Shown: piece by piece, positions 12,500 through 24,925 of the stretch | How the letters are laid out: each line of letters opens with the position of its first letter | Position numbering within the stretch: the first letter of the stretch is position 1 | Source of the DNA: Vanilla planifolia | Lineage: Eukaryota > Streptophyta > Magnoliopsida > Asparagales > Orchidaceae | Reading direction: 5' to 3' | Assembly (NCBI GenBank): GCA_023846275.1 | Contig: CM043869.1 | Coordinates: 33,300,737 to 33,364,736 of the forward strand | DNA: 64,000 bases | The notes under the pieces: model-generated | Databases searched by the model: none | The model's input: the letters and a program-made list of their open reading frames with translations, nothing else | Told to the model about the DNA's origin: nothing | Program-made: the position numbers and the translations under genes

Positions 12500-14145
12500 A
12501 AAATATGTCATATCAGATCCACACAATATTTCAATTACATTTCCTTCAACAACTTCCAAATCTTCTTTCCATAGCATCGATGTACATATGTCTATGAAGA
12601 ATAATGACATTTAAATAACTGCACCCATAATGTTGTTGGCAATAACTCTCTTAAGCAATATATAGTAAATGTTGCATGAAAACATGACGATTGTTATTCT
12701 TTATTCCATAAAACTTACATTTTGACAAGTTTACACATTGAATACATTACATGCATTATCAATCAAGAAATTAAAACTCACTAAACTATTGACACAAAAT
12801 CAACTTGTTTTTAGTTAGAATATAAGGGTAAAAGTTTCCATTTTTTGATCATGTTCTCTATAAAATTCAAGATCAAAATTAGCCTTTGGAATGTCTTTTG
12901 TTTTTGCTATAACATTTATAATTGTGCTTAATATATTTATAAAGATGTTTTTCTCACTACGAATCTCTCCATATAACCTCTTTAAGATTATTATAAAATG
13001 GACCTAATGAGTCATGTTATAATCGAATGAATCCTTTGTTCTAATTCTAGAATAAAAGTTTTTTTTGATAAAATTCTTCATTAAGAAAAAAAAACAGTTA
13101 GAGAAGAAAACTCTAAGATTAGGACATAGTTTAGTCACATAAAATAAGAATCTAAGAAAAATTTTTACTATAAAGAAGAGATTCATGATCAAAATTTGTC
13201 CCCTTTTCATTATGAAATTTCTATTGAAACACAACATAAAATTATAGCATTTATAAAGTTGAAAAGATAGATCATCTATAATAGTTAATAGATTTAATGG
13301 AATCTTAAAAAGGAATAGTTAAAGAAAATTGTGTCTTGACTTCTTTCTACAAGCAAAGGATGATATTAGACGAGATATCGCCATCAAATAAAGAACCTCA
13401 AGTATATCTCCAATTTTACATATATTCTTAGCCTTAAAACCTTTTTTTTCTATTACCACTATTTTGACAGACACATCAATACAAACATACCCATCATCAA
13501 GGCCTTCTACCATAAAGCTTCTTAGTTTATAGGACTTCATGTCACTTGTTAGGAAATGAATGAAAGAGTAAAAAGCATTATCAAAAAAGAAATATCTTAC
13601 AAGAAATGAGTTGTTAATCATGTTTTTTCACCCATGGGATAATTGATGTCTATAGATAGAAAATACAAAAAATATAATTATTTGTTGTTGTATTCAGTAA
13701 TCTTATATGTCAATGAACAATTTGGAAGTGGTCAATGGCATACACTATGACAAAGAACATGGATCAAATAGCCAACTATTATAAAAGGAAAAGGATGCTT
13801 CATTTGTGGGGCTCTAAACACTCCTTGTTTAATCTACCCCATGATTCATGAAAGGAAAACTCAAATCTTATTATTTATATGTTCTTATTTTTTGTTCTTG
13901 CTTTTTCATGGAGTTTGATGTTAAAGAAAGAGACCATATTTCACTTTTTTCATTTATAATAGAACTCATTGCTTCCTCAATTTTTATTCTTAACCTAAGA
14001 TGTCTTTCATTTGAAACCCTTTTTGCTATTTATTTTGTCTCTTTAGATTACTTTGTTTTTTCTTTAATTTTTTTGTTTCAATTGACTATGATTTTCGGCT
14101 AAATTTAAGAATACAACCCATCAACAACTTGAATTGCTTAATTAA
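12500..14145. other. Intergenic DNA without a supported gene
   Basis: AT-rich. A minus-strand open stretch of about 100 codons (13,319-13,621) and a plus-strand one of 84 codons (13,848-14,102) show no motif I recognise and have ordinary AT-rich composition. I treat both as chance. Confidence 0.4.
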
Positions 14146-14411
14146 AACATAAATTGATGGTTACTATGAGTGAGGCACCTTGGACAACAAACAATGCTCA
14201 TTATCAACTACCACTACCATTTTATCTTTGTCCAACTCACAACTTTAAAATATTTCAATCATTTTTGACATCAATGACTTGAGAGACACCAAATACTCTC
14301 TTATTTCATCACTTTTTAGTTCAAACATAAATTGTTGGTTACTATGAGTGTGGCGACTTAGATAACAAACAATGCTTATTATCAACTACCATTACCATTT
14401 CATCTTTGTCC
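14146..14411. repeat. Direct repeat, about 88 bp, spaced 178 bp
   Basis: Copies at about 14,146-14,233 and 14,324-14,411 share AACATAAATTG.TGGTTACT, ATGAGTG.GGC and CATTATCAACTACCA-like blocks with few differences. The spacer between them is unrelated. No coding sense on either strand. Confidence 0.85.
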
Positions 14412-14639
14412 CTTCACAAATACTTGGAACCCACCTTTCAATCCATGAGGGTTTGTTTTATCATCATTTTTTGATGGCCACAAGTCATTAAAAAAATGTC
14501 TTACATAAATTTAACATAAGATTATATACATTAGATTTTTTTTGGATTCAAATCAAGTTGTGTGCATGCAAATACTTCATGTTACCAACCTACCCTTCCT
14601 TTTAGAGCTTTTACTAAACCAACTTGGTGGTGGACCAAC

Positions 14640-14830
14640 ACACTACACCCTAATTAGGGAATTACAATTATAGATTAAAGATCAAGAATTAAAGATTAAG
14701 AGTACTACTTAAAACTGAGAGCTAAAGATTAGATATTACACCAATGAAATTAAGCATTAAATATTAGAGACTAGGAACTATGGATTAAAGATTAAAGATT
14801 AATGACTGAAATATTTAAAGTTTCAACTAA
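14640..14830. repeat. Degenerate short-period repeat of ATTAAAGATTA type
   Basis: The block is built from many imperfect copies of ATTAAAGATTA, TTAAAGATTAAGA and GAGCTAAAGATTAGA, a worn-out minisatellite or low-complexity tract. Confidence 0.55.
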
Positions 14831-14929
14831 GACCTGAATGCCAAAGAATTCTACAATATACAATAGAAATTTACAGCTAATTCTCAATTAGAGGAATGTT
14901 ACACAGCCAAACCATTCTCCATTTATCAA

Positions 14930-15290
14930 ATCTAACTCGGACAATTTGCCTCGGCAATGCTTCTTTTCCCATGATTCGTAGGATTTAATCCAATTTGCGA
15001 GACTCATTTTGTTCAGGTATTTCAACTATCGACTACCATTTTAGAGAACATAAACCACTCTTCTTTCACAAGTTGGAAAATTCATTTCACCTTTTTACTG
15101 GAGAGAGCATTACACATGTCATCAACCCTGAGGCGTTTCCCAAATTCATTGACGAAACTGCAGTTGGACCCAGGTTCCGGAGAGATGGTAGAGAGCTTTG
15201 ATGCTTCTTTTAACAAACCTATAGATGTGATAACCATTGTCAGTAGTGTCATGAATGAGAAGTGAAAGAAGACCTCAATGGGGTTAAGGA
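14930..15290. other. GC-richer patch of unknown origin
   Basis: Less AT-rich than its neighbours. Plus-strand open stretches (for example 14,995-15,201, and LTKLQLDPGSGEMVESFDAS in another frame near 15,160) look somewhat coding-like but show no family motif and break quickly. Possibly a worn gene or transposon fragment; unassigned. Confidence 0.25.
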
Positions 15291-15965
15291 GAAGAAAATT
15301 TACATCTAAAAATATTATATTGAAAGCAAAAGTTTTTGCAATAGCAGTTAATGATTAGAGAAGGACTAGTTAAGTGCTGCCTAATTGAAAAGTAACAATA
15401 AGAAGTGAATATTTAGCTAGTTTCTATGCTGGTAATCGACAATTGAATGTAGAATTTGAGAATAAAGTTAAGTATGAGCTTTCCCAACTTAGGAACCCCA
15501 AAATGATCTATTCTTTTAGCAAGTGATATCAAATCCTTGTTTGGCTTAGATCAATTGGCTTATGCTATAGTCCTATATCATGGTTGAACAAGCTTCAGGC
15601 ACTTTGATGAACTCGCTCATATGGTAGTTTCACGTGATTGAGTAGCACATATTTGTGTGGCACTTGTTAGTATTGAAACGCCTCTATTGAGTTCTTTAGA
15701 TTAGATTGGATGAAAAGGTCAAGCTTCCTATCCACCAGGAATTAATATGTATATACAATAAATTCTCAACAAACATGCTGGAGCAAACTCTGTTGTGTCA
15801 TTGATGTTTATCATGATACTTAACCAGTAAAGTTTGAAGATTCAAAGAGGAAACGATGGGATATGTACATGAGTATAGATAAAAATAATTTTGAATACAA
15901 ATGAAAGTAAGATTAACCCTATATTAGAACTTATGTGGTGCAATATAAGTGATATAGCTTAAGCT

Positions 15966-16044
15966 TTTGTACTGGTGTATACTCAAGTCATGATTTGAGA
16001 GTGACTAGTTTATTCTCATTTGTACTGGTGTATACTCAAGTCCA
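15966..16044. repeat. 25-bp direct repeat, period 53
   Basis: TTTGTACTGGTGTATACTCA occurs at 15,966 and again at 16,019, continuing AAGTC in both. Part of the spacer (TTTATTCTCATTTGT) recurs imperfectly near 16,127, suggesting small local duplications. Confidence 0.9.
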
Positions 16045-16536
16045 AACTCTTAAAATAAATGCACACAATGCAAATGACAAAAAAAAAACTTGAACAAATC
16101 AATGACTCCAAAGATCCATCTAATTTATTCTCATTTGTGGTTCACTGTAATCAAGAGCACCTTTTTTAAGAGGTATAGTCTATCTTGTTCGAGTATGGTT
16201 CTGGTTAAATCAAAGCACTATGTAGTCAATCAAAACTAGTCACTCTCAATTCAATTCAGCTTTCCAGTAACTAATTTGTTAATATTTCAGTAAGCTCTGT
16301 CAAAGCGCCAGTGCTAAGTTCTGTTGATAAATAGTGAAGGGTTCTGTTAGATAATCAACAATGAACATGGAAGTCGTCAAACTGGCATAACTTTACCTTA
16401 AGCAACAATACTTATTTAAAACCAAAAAAAACGGGCATGTGAACTAATGTAAAACTCGACAAAATAACTTAACATTACAGTAGTCGATAATACTTCAAAA
16501 AAAAAAGTATGTGCATATGGTAAGGGTAGATTCTAC

Positions 16537-19500
16537 CTAAAGTGCATTTATCATTCTTTCCCTTCTTCGATGGAAGCTCCTCTTCTAGCTTCAGCTGCCT
16601 CTTGATACAGCAAACGTCATCAATTTCCTGTTCAATGCCAATATTGTGCATATTCGAGCTGCCTTCAAGAACTCGACATCTTTTTGGAGACATTGTGTCA
16701 TTTATTGTGTTCTTTCTCTTCAAAAAGAGATGTCCATCATTCACATTAGAAGAGGAGTTCCAACCTGGACAGAGAAAAGGAGCAAAATGCATTGCATTTA
16801 TCAGCTCATTAGGGATTGTGATCCTGACTGTGTAAGGACAAAAAGAGATTTGACCTTAGAATAAAGGGTACTGAATGCTTCCTTTTCTTTAAATGTAGGA
16901 GCTTAAATAAAATGTAACTCAGATAAGGTGTAAGCAGTATTTCTTTTACAATTCAAGCTCGAGTTTCAAACAATTGTTTGTGATTAAAGAGATTTGACCT
17001 TAGAATAAAGGGTCTTGAATGCCTCCTTTTCTTTAAATATAAGAGCTTAAATAAAATGTAACTCAGATAAGGTGTAAGCTGTATTTCTTTTACAATTCAA
17101 GCTCGAGTTTGAAGCAATTGTTTGTGATATGGTAAAAAGAAATGGATAACATAATAAAGCAAAGCAAGCCACACTATCATTTACAATCAATAGGGCAATG
17201 AAGTTCAGCTATTCATTGCATCTAGTTACTAAAGCAATGCTCTCAATGGCCAATCTTCTCAAGCTAGAACTAGAGATTCTAGCAGGAATCAAAAAGCAAA
17301 CCTAACGGCTATGTAGGTCTTCATAAATTTTTTTTAGAAAAGATTAGCTGATTCAAGTATGATAAATTATCATGGGAATCAAAAATCATACAACAGGAAT
17401 CAATGTGATAAGTTTTTTTTGATAACATTAGCTGATGGTAATGAATCTCTATCAACAAGAACTATTATATGACATTGTTGGACAACCACCAAAACGAATG
17501 TATTCAAATGAATTTCAAAATTCAGTTTTTTTGTGCAAGTTTTGATGTTCACATGAGGATAGAATAGTCTAAAGTAAACCTGAAAACCTTGAGGCGAGCT
17601 ACAGTTTTCTTGAAAGACAGTTATATCCTAATATTTCATTAAATAGTACAAGAAGATACTAAATATAGATTTTTGTCAAGATTATACAAAGGTCATCTAT
17701 AAGGGGTATAACCCCATCTCACAAAACATCAGAGCTAGTCACCGCTTTGCCTACAAAATCAGCAGTGTGGTCGATAATCATTGCTATAGATATGAGTATT
17801 CCTGTTGGGTTTAAAAGAAAATAAATTGGATACAATCTCTTGCATAAACTTGTCCTCCTAGCCTCTTTGATCACACAGAGAACCTTTGTCAAAATAGTGG
17901 AAGATTCTCCTTCAAGCCAAATTCCATGCACTTTGTCAACTCAAGGTTTGGCTAGTAGCACTACCATCGAGGCATCTCAATGAATGAGCTAGAGATCTCA
18001 CCAAGAACTAGAAAGCACTGATATTTCTCCATGACAACTTTATACATATCATACTAATTACAAGTGTTCAATAGCTGTATGTATTTCCACTTGGTACATA
18101 TCTTAGATAGTTAATAAAAAACATCAAGAAACATATTAAAAAATTGCATAAACCATTGTTGATACAAAGAAGCACTTTTGCTCATGATAGAGAAACATTT
18201 CCACATCTAACACAATTACTTGGAATATATTCAAAGATGATTACAACCTCAAGTATTACAAGTATGAAGTATTTAAAAATAGTTATTTAGTATTGAATGT
18301 TTATTGCAATCCATAGCATGTTCCACAAGTTTGATTTTTCTATAACATTTTGTATTCTATCATACATAGCATAATTTAAAAGTTAGTATGGTCCATACAT
18401 GATTAATTACATATGGAGCCATTCTCATGTGTTATATTCTATCATTATAAAAAAATGTGCTACCATTACTTATCAGTATGCATACCAATGCAATGGAGAG
18501 GCAAATGTGGGAGCTTTCAAAGCATCAAACTTCTCTTTTAACATCAATATGTGTATAAAATTGTTGATTTTCTTTTCCATGCCTTGACAGATTCACGTCC
18601 CAATCTACTCCTATCACATCCATAAACATGCTTCATAGGCCGAGAAATTTGATCTAGTTTGTATATCACTTCATTGGCTTTTCACTATCAAACAAGCTTT
18701 AATAGTAACTTCATCCCAAATTAGCGCAATAAGATTGAGATGACTCATTTTGCGTACTACAACCAAATATGCCAAAAACTTTCATCCAAGGGACAACAAT
18801 GCACACATTGTTGTGAAACTTAAGGTCACAAAGTCTTACATTTAAACTTCCATATAACACAAAAGACAACCAACATTAGTAAAAAAATTATGCAAATCTA
18901 AGCACATTATACCAAAAGGCAAGACAATTTATACCTTCAACCAAGAAATAAAACAAGAAATGTGCAACAAAAATTGGAATAAATAACTTCACCATTTCTT
19001 CAAAATCTTTTCATTTTTATTTCTAATACACATATATTTCAAGAATTAAAATAAGTGACTCAAAAATTTAGATCAAATCCATCATATGAGAAAGCTCAAG
19101 CACAACGAAAAACAAGGCAAAAAGCAAACTTCAATGGCATGTTGTTACTTACACACATTCCTCTACCAAATAGGGAAAACAAAAGCATCACAATTTGTTG
19201 CATCTCTACTAGCCAAAATATAAGCTACTCCACCACCACATCAAGCACTTTCCAATAAAATTATTAAACTCTATATCCAGTGCTGTAATACAATAGGTCA
19301 TAAAAGAACATATGTTACACAAGAATTAAACTAATCATGACCATGGATAATAATGCAACCAAGAGGCCATAAAGAGTTGAAAAATAAACAAAAAAATCTC
19401 TCTTTTGGGTTAACAGATTAACTTGGTCTTTAACATGTCATTTATAAGAATGGCTACTACTTCTAGAAGCTTTCTAAGAAAAGTCATCCAAGTTCCACTT

Positions 19501-19852
19501 TTGTAGAGGTCAATGGATCACTACTTTAAGAGTTTTGCATATTGTTTAACTATTTATTTTAAATAAATTCAAATTTAAATTGCAGGGGTTAAATTAGAGT
19601 TTATCTTCCCTTATTTTATAATTTTTTGTTAAGATTTTAAAAATTTTATTTATTCGTTCATGGCATGGAATTTGAAAAAATTTAATTTTAGATCATTTCT
19701 TCATGAATATGATCTGATACATGTGCATATAGGAGTACTCCCCAAGAAGGCATGAGTGATCTTCTCCCTCTCTTTCTCACTCAATCACTCACTCTCCTCC
19801 TCTTCCTCTTGCCCCCCTCTATCTCTTGGCTTCTCTCTCTCACTCGTGACCC

Positions 19853-19915
<63 letters not shown>

Positions 19916-20685
19916 CTTCACCCTATCGCTAATTCTCTGTCTCTCACCCTTCGCTAACCCGCGTTCTCTCTCTTTCCCTACCACCCTCCCTCTTGGTTTC
20001 TCTATCCATCAAAAATCTTTCCTGCCAAGGTCTCCTCTTTCCAAGACCTTTCTCCCACTTCTCTCTTTCCATGCGGCAACCTCATCTAAAAAATCCCGTT
20101 GTTCTTGTTTCAACTTAAAGAAGGGCTTCCCAACCAAAACCCTTTTTACTCCCTCAAAAATTCAACAAAGACTGATCCTCCCCACTCCACCACTAACCTG
20201 GCTCTTTCAACTCTTCAATGACTAACATACACCAATCAAATAATTCACCCAAACAAGCTCGCCAAATAGCTCAAAACTTCATCAGTTAACAGCAATCACT
20301 ATGGAAGAAAACATCGAGAACACTTCCGAGAAAACCACACAGATAAAACAATCCAAAAGCGAAGAAATACAGAGCACTAACCTTGTGCCACAGGCTTTCC
20401 CTGGACAACGATGGCATCGACGAGAGAACTGCCGACGGGATGGCCACGAGTAGCAAAGAAGGAAAGGAGCGATTCCCAGGAAAGCGTGGAGACGAGGTCC
20501 AACCCCCGGCTCACGAAGTGTCCATTGAGCCGAACAGAGGAGGACTCGATCCCTAGTACCCGCCCCACGGCACCGAGGTCCACCCCGGCATCGAGGCGAA
20601 CAGGCATAGCCACCGTTGGAGTGGTACCGCCTGCAGCGTACTTTAGTACTATCATCCTCGTACCGCCGGGAAGCAAAGAAGGCAT
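16537..20685 (-). CDS. Protein of unknown function; exon 1 plus one probable later exon
   Basis: Exon 1 (20,685 down to 20,382) starts at an ATG and codes about 101 residues: MPSLLPGGTRMIVLKYAAGG, then a segment with VRLDAGVDLGAVGRVLGIES, VRLNGHFVSRGLDLV and SWESLLSFFATRG. It ends at the good donor AAG|GTTAGT. It is GC-rich against an AT-rich background. A second exon at 16,764-16,537 has the acceptor CTCTGTCCAG and the donor TTAG|GTAGAA. It codes FLKRKNTINDTMSPKRCRVL and then EELPSKKGKNDKC, a basic, nuclear-localisation-like stretch. Exon 1 has the look of a small plant-specific family of unknown function (a LNGH-x-[IV]-SRG core followed by SW-x-SLL-x-FF), but I cannot name it. Exons between these two, and any after 16,537, were not recognised, so the frame link is unproven. 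Linking them rests on strand, order and composition only. Confidence 0.5.
16844..17128. repeat. 144-bp tandem duplication in an intron
   Basis: Copies at 16,844-16,987 and 16,988-17,128 are almost identical (shared: AGAGATTTGACCTTAGAATA, AAGAGCTTAAATAAAATGTA-like and CAATTCAAGCTCGAGTTT). They lie just upstream, in gene sense, of the second exon of the minus-strand unknown gene. About ten differences are visible, so the duplication is recent compared with the other repeats here. Confidence 0.95.
17700..17940 (-). other. Possible RNase H-like retroelement scrap
   Basis: A minus-strand open stretch reads GIWLEGESSTI and later DHTADFVGKAVTSSDVL. The pattern E-G-[DE]-[SA] followed by a stretch ending in (V)ADxxAKxAxSS resembles the RNase H-like domain of plant retroelements. 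It is short and isolated. It lies in what would be an intron of the minus-strand gene. Confidence 0.3.
17941..19751. other. Intronic or intergenic DNA, nothing recognised
   Basis: AT-rich sequence between the second and first exons of the minus-strand unknown gene. I see no further exon with convincing splice sites, no RNA gene and no complete element, although a missing exon may be hidden here. Confidence 0.35.
19862..19913. repeat. (CT)26 microsatellite in a CT-rich tract
   Basis: A pure 26-unit CT run sits inside a wider pyrimidine-rich zone (about 19,755-20,050). On the minus strand it is a GA run in the putative first intron, about 470 bases downstream of exon 1. Such GAGA-type tracts are common near plant promoters and 5' introns. 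Confidence 0.95.
20382..20685 (-). CDS. Exon 1 of the minus-strand unknown gene
   Basis: The best supported part of the gene: high GC, ATG start, about 101 codons and a clean splice donor. The other strand is also open here (20,411-20,728), but it lacks a convincing protein pattern and is a by-product of the GC-rich codons. Confidence 0.65.
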
Positions 20686-23600
20686 CTTGACGAAAAGCTC
20701 GGAGGGGTTAAGAGGAACACTGATGTGAGGGAAATGATGGGAAACGCTTGTTTAATGTAACCTCTTAGTAAAAATCCAACGGCTTCTGGAACAGTCCAGT
20801 AAGTCTTTCGTCCACATTCTACAATATTTTAAAAAATAAACTTCATCAAATAAATTTAAAAATATATTTCAATAGAATATTATCAGAAAACTTAATTATA
20901 ATTTAAAATATTTTTATAATATTTTTTAAAAGAGCATTTTCAAATCAGAATATTGTCTTACGTAGGTTAAGATTAATCTTATTCTTCTTTAAAGAGGAGT
21001 TTATATTAATGATATTGTTAAAGTCATTATCCAAAATAAGGGATTATCACCTAAAGAATATGGCGTAAAGAGACATAAAAAAGAGTTAGATATAAAAGAA
21101 ATATCAACATAAGAGAATAAATAAAAATTAACTTATTGTTTACAGTAATAAATTCATAAATCTTGGAAAACATTTATTATGTCAAAAAATATAAAACCAA
21201 GGATAAATAAATAATTGAGTGTTTTTTAATCAATTATTGATCTATAAGATGAAATATTAAATTTTATACTTATAAAATTTTAAACAATTAATCTTTATTA
21301 TTAGGATAGTTAAGTTGCATATCGTACGAGTCGTCTGCCACAGAGAATAAGTTGTTCAGTTTAGTGTTCGAAAGTCGAGCAATCATCTACTTCAAGCACC
21401 GAAAAACACTCATTAGTAACTGTTAAATGATATCTTATGTTTCAAAAAATAAACTTTAAAGAAATAAGTAAGAAAATATTCATAAAAGTAATAAATATTG
21501 TAATTCTTAAGAAAACATTTTCCTTTCATTTTTAAGATATTTTCAACTCATCATATAATATACCTAAACGATAGTAAAAACTTTTAACTAATATCATGAT
21601 TTTTTCCCTTTTAACCTATTTCCCAATAAATCAATTATAATAACATTAATAAACAATCAATTAAGATAATCAAAAGACTATAAGTGGATTAAATATTTTT
21701 CTAGTCAATTCTTTTAATCTTCTAATGCCTAACTGGAATTATTGATCGACTAAAGATAATCCAAATATCTGTATTACTGAAGCCATTAATCAAGAATTCC
21801 TTATAACTATACTTAAACCAAATACAAAAGTTTAAGAATGAAGCCAACAATTGCCTAATCTTCTAACCATGCATAAATCAATTCCTTGATCTCTACCATT
21901 TCCTCTTGTCTAATCTCTACCATTACTTTTAATTAACCAAAATCATCTTTTGTACTTGCTTCTCCATCTCTATTTTTTTCTTCTATGCTACCTTTAAATG
22001 ACAACAAGCCTTACTACAAATCTGGAGGAGATCCATACAATGTTCCACTCTTGTTTCTTTTGTCACTTAAGTTTGAGTTTGAAAACATTAGCTAACACTT
22101 GCTTGATTAATAAATTTGTTAACCACATTCTATCTTATTCACCTTATATATATTTTGTCCAATATACCTCAACAACCTTTTACTCCACCTCCTACAACAA
22201 TCACTTTAATTGTAACATTTTTAATTTTTGTAAACAAATATTATTTTTAAATAAATTAAGTTTTATATATGTTTGATTTTTTTTATTTTTCTAAATAATC
22301 TTTTATGAGAATTGTCATTTTTAGGATATCACATAAATATAATAAAAGAGTTATATAGAATAGCTTGTGGTGAAGCTAAATCATGAAAAATATGATAAAT
22401 ATCAGAAATTATAAAAATGAATATCGTATGAGTATGATTAAATGACAAATAACCTATCATCACAATGAGCTTAACAAATATGACAGGCTAAAGATAAAGG
22501 ATTTGATTATGCATTACAATTTAGGTTTATAATACAGTACAATAGAGAAACTAAATGAATCATTGTGATCAGCATGAACATGTTCATTCATAGGTTGAGA
22601 TTTGATCATGACCTTATGATTGTATGACATATTAGCATAATAATGCATCAATATAATAGGTCGAATTAGTCTAATAAGTTAAGGTGCAAAGAATTATATT
22701 GTATCATATAACGCAAGTATATTGTAGAGTATGTCAAGTAACAAGAAATTTAACTAGTTCAATGTTAATGGACGCTAAAGTCTACTAGTGTCGTATAAGG
22801 GAAACCAAGAAATCATACATGAACATTAATGTATAAAATAAAGGATTGCTTAAGCTAATTTTTATGATCCCATTTAACCATATTTCTAATAAGATAGATA
22901 ATTAGTTATTAAGCTTAATAAAAAATAACATAAGATGATAAAAAATCTTATGTAAGAACCTGATGATGAGACAAATAACTATAATTCTCAAAAGAATAAC
23001 AAAAATAATACATAATAAGCAATAACCATTAAACCAAACAATATCTAGTTTAATTAAACAAGAATGTCCTATAACATTATAATTATAAGCTGAACACTAG
23101 TATCAAAAAATATAACTAAAACATACTAAATAACCCTCTATTCTCTCTCATTCAACTAAAGTATAATCATCCTCCATAGTGTTTACTCCATCTCGTGATG
23201 TCATAGATGTATGTCATACAATTTAATATTGTGAGATAATAATCTTAATAAATCAATATAGTACAAAAACAAATATAATTAATACCAATGCAACATGAAG
23301 GAAATATCATTGCATAATGTAAAACTAATAAAAGTGACATACTAGATCAATAAAAGCATGTAAAACTATGATCATATAAAATATCAAAGGAAATCATTAT
23401 AAGTACAAGCTTAAAAAAATCATAATTATACATTTAATTTAATTCTAATTTTTTTCATGTTTTATTTAACCATAGGCCTAATTTCTCATTGAAAGTCATC
23501 ATCTAGATCCAATCATAGAATAACTTCAACTGACATTTAACTAATATATGAGACAACCTCACCTATTTACCCTGCATAGAGTATTAATGGTCAAACATAT

Positions 23601-24164
23601 GTATATAAGATAATCTTTCTTAAATCATATGATGTTATATCATCTATAATAGGGATAATGTCTTCGAGAAAGAAATTATACAACCGTTTTATTTCATGTT
23701 CTCTAAAGTATCAATCTAAATCATATACAATCATGCAAAAAACTATGATTATGTGTTCCAATATTTTATAACTTTTTTGTCATTTTAATACTACTATAAA
23801 ACAAAAGTATAAAACATACAATATTATCAATATGAATAAAGCCAATAACATTTTATATTATAGTAATATAATAAACATAATAAATGTATAAAATAATACT
23901 ATTGTATTATATCATAAGTTATCAGATTTATCAACCTGAATTTAAGATGATATTTTATTTTTCAACCTTTATCGTCCCATGTTTTCCTACAACATCATAT
24001 GTCTTCAAGAGTCAACATATAACCTAATTATAACATGTTTAATTAGTGATTAAAAATCATAGAAACCCTCAAGTTGATGCTCAAATTATAGTACGATTCC
24101 TCAAATTGTATTGTACAATTTTTTGATTTTATGTGACTTAACTTGTTTTTGAAGTCCAATTATC

Positions 24165-24188
24165 AGGATCATATATATATATGATCCT
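24165..24188. repeat. Perfect 24-bp palindrome
   Basis: AGGATC, then a central alternating AT run, then GATCCT: the 24 bases equal their own reverse complement. It could extrude as a cruciform. The near-perfect palindrome at 24,211-24,227 lies only 23 bases downstream. Confidence 0.9.
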
Positions 24189-24211
24189 ACTTTGTCAATC
24201 AACTACTTTTT

Positions 24212-24226
24212 ATCATATAATATGAT
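24212..24226. repeat. Palindromic 15-mer ATCATATAATATGAT
   Basis: Matches its reverse complement except at the centre. The same 15-mer is found exactly at 61,446-61,460, 61,735-61,749 and 63,605-63,619, and in complement form at 63,627-63,641. Confidence 0.9.
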
Positions 24227-24639
24227 ATTTATAAAAAATTTTCTAACAAATCCTCTAAGAAGATGCACTCAACACCTTTGTACATTGATTAAAAGTGGTT
24301 TTAATGTTAGTTAAATACTAAACTATCATCAAAATAATATTATTTTATATAATTTCACCACTGTCATTGAACATGCAAAATCTCATCCATAGGTTTTGAT
24401 GCTATATTTTGACAAAACACATTGATACTTCACTATTTACATATTTATCCTACACCTTTTTTATTTCCTTCTATCAACATTTAAAAATTGCAAATATATC
24501 TCATCCAAAATCCAACATTCTATATTTTCAAATATATTATGTGCTGATCAGTTTTAACTTAAGTCAAAATTTTTATGATTACATGTCTACTATGAAGTAA
24601 TCGACATTCTAATATTTGCAAATCTATCTATTTTTAAAA

Positions 24640-24925
24640 CAAAATTGACCTAAGCTAAAATATCAAAATTGCAAATCTACATTTAGTATAATCAAAAAAA
24701 TTTTAATTATATCTAATTTTTAAAAAAATTATAATTAATTATTTACTTATCTAAAAATTATAAAATTATTATTATTAAAATTATCTTGAAAAGCTCTATT
24801 TAATGTTATGCTCTAATAATGTGTTTAATCAACTTTAAAATTATGATATTATTTTTAATATTTTATTATTATTTTAATATTATTATGCATAAAATTTATA
24901 TTATCAAAATTTAACTTTACTATAT
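24640..24925. repeat. Dispersed AT-rich repeat, copy 1
   Basis: Aligns by eye, in the same orientation, with about 62,940-63,235. Shared landmarks include a GAC.TAAG.TA.AAT start, an AAAGCTCT/AGAGCTCT block, and TTTTATTATTATTTTAATATT followed by TATG.ATAA. Non-coding; family unknown. Low complexity reduces certainty. Confidence 0.5.

Larger units (their letters stand above)
4805..12500 (-). mobile_element. Old broken Ty3/gypsy LTR retrotransposon, nested
   Basis: Minus-strand fossil. Diverged terminal repeats of roughly 430 bp lie at about 4,805-5,240 (3' LTR) and 12,092-12,490 (5' LTR); both carry the matching blocks ACTTCAATCC...CCA and ATTTATAACTT.GCAAGT. Next to the 5' LTR, the bases at 12,078-12,090 read on the minus strand as a degenerate initiator-Met tRNA primer site (TTGATATCAGAGC). 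In minus-strand order: gag about 12,060-11,100 with a zinc-knuckle relic (HCAKDCPKHEK), protease about 10,930-10,850 (MNGQEIVAMIDIGATHTFV), an inserted AT-rich island, reverse transcriptase about 8,000-7,400 (YLDEFVVICLDDIMIY), RNase H/tether about 7,310-6,900, and integrase about 6,500-6,000 (zinc-binding part CQQDKKE, then the core). It is broken many times. LTR divergence visible by eye points to an old insertion. Ends are approximate; I found no certain target-site duplication. Confidence 0.8.

Noticed and set aside
19752-20225. 157-codon plus-strand open frame rich in Ser/Leu
   Set aside because: It is a by-product of the (CT)n run and the pyrimidine-rich tract; the reading is low complexity with no domain.
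20411-20728. Plus-strand 105-codon open frame opposite exon 1 of the unknown gene
   Set aside because: Arg/Ser/Pro-rich antisense reading; the minus strand has the ATG, the donor site and a protein-like pattern.
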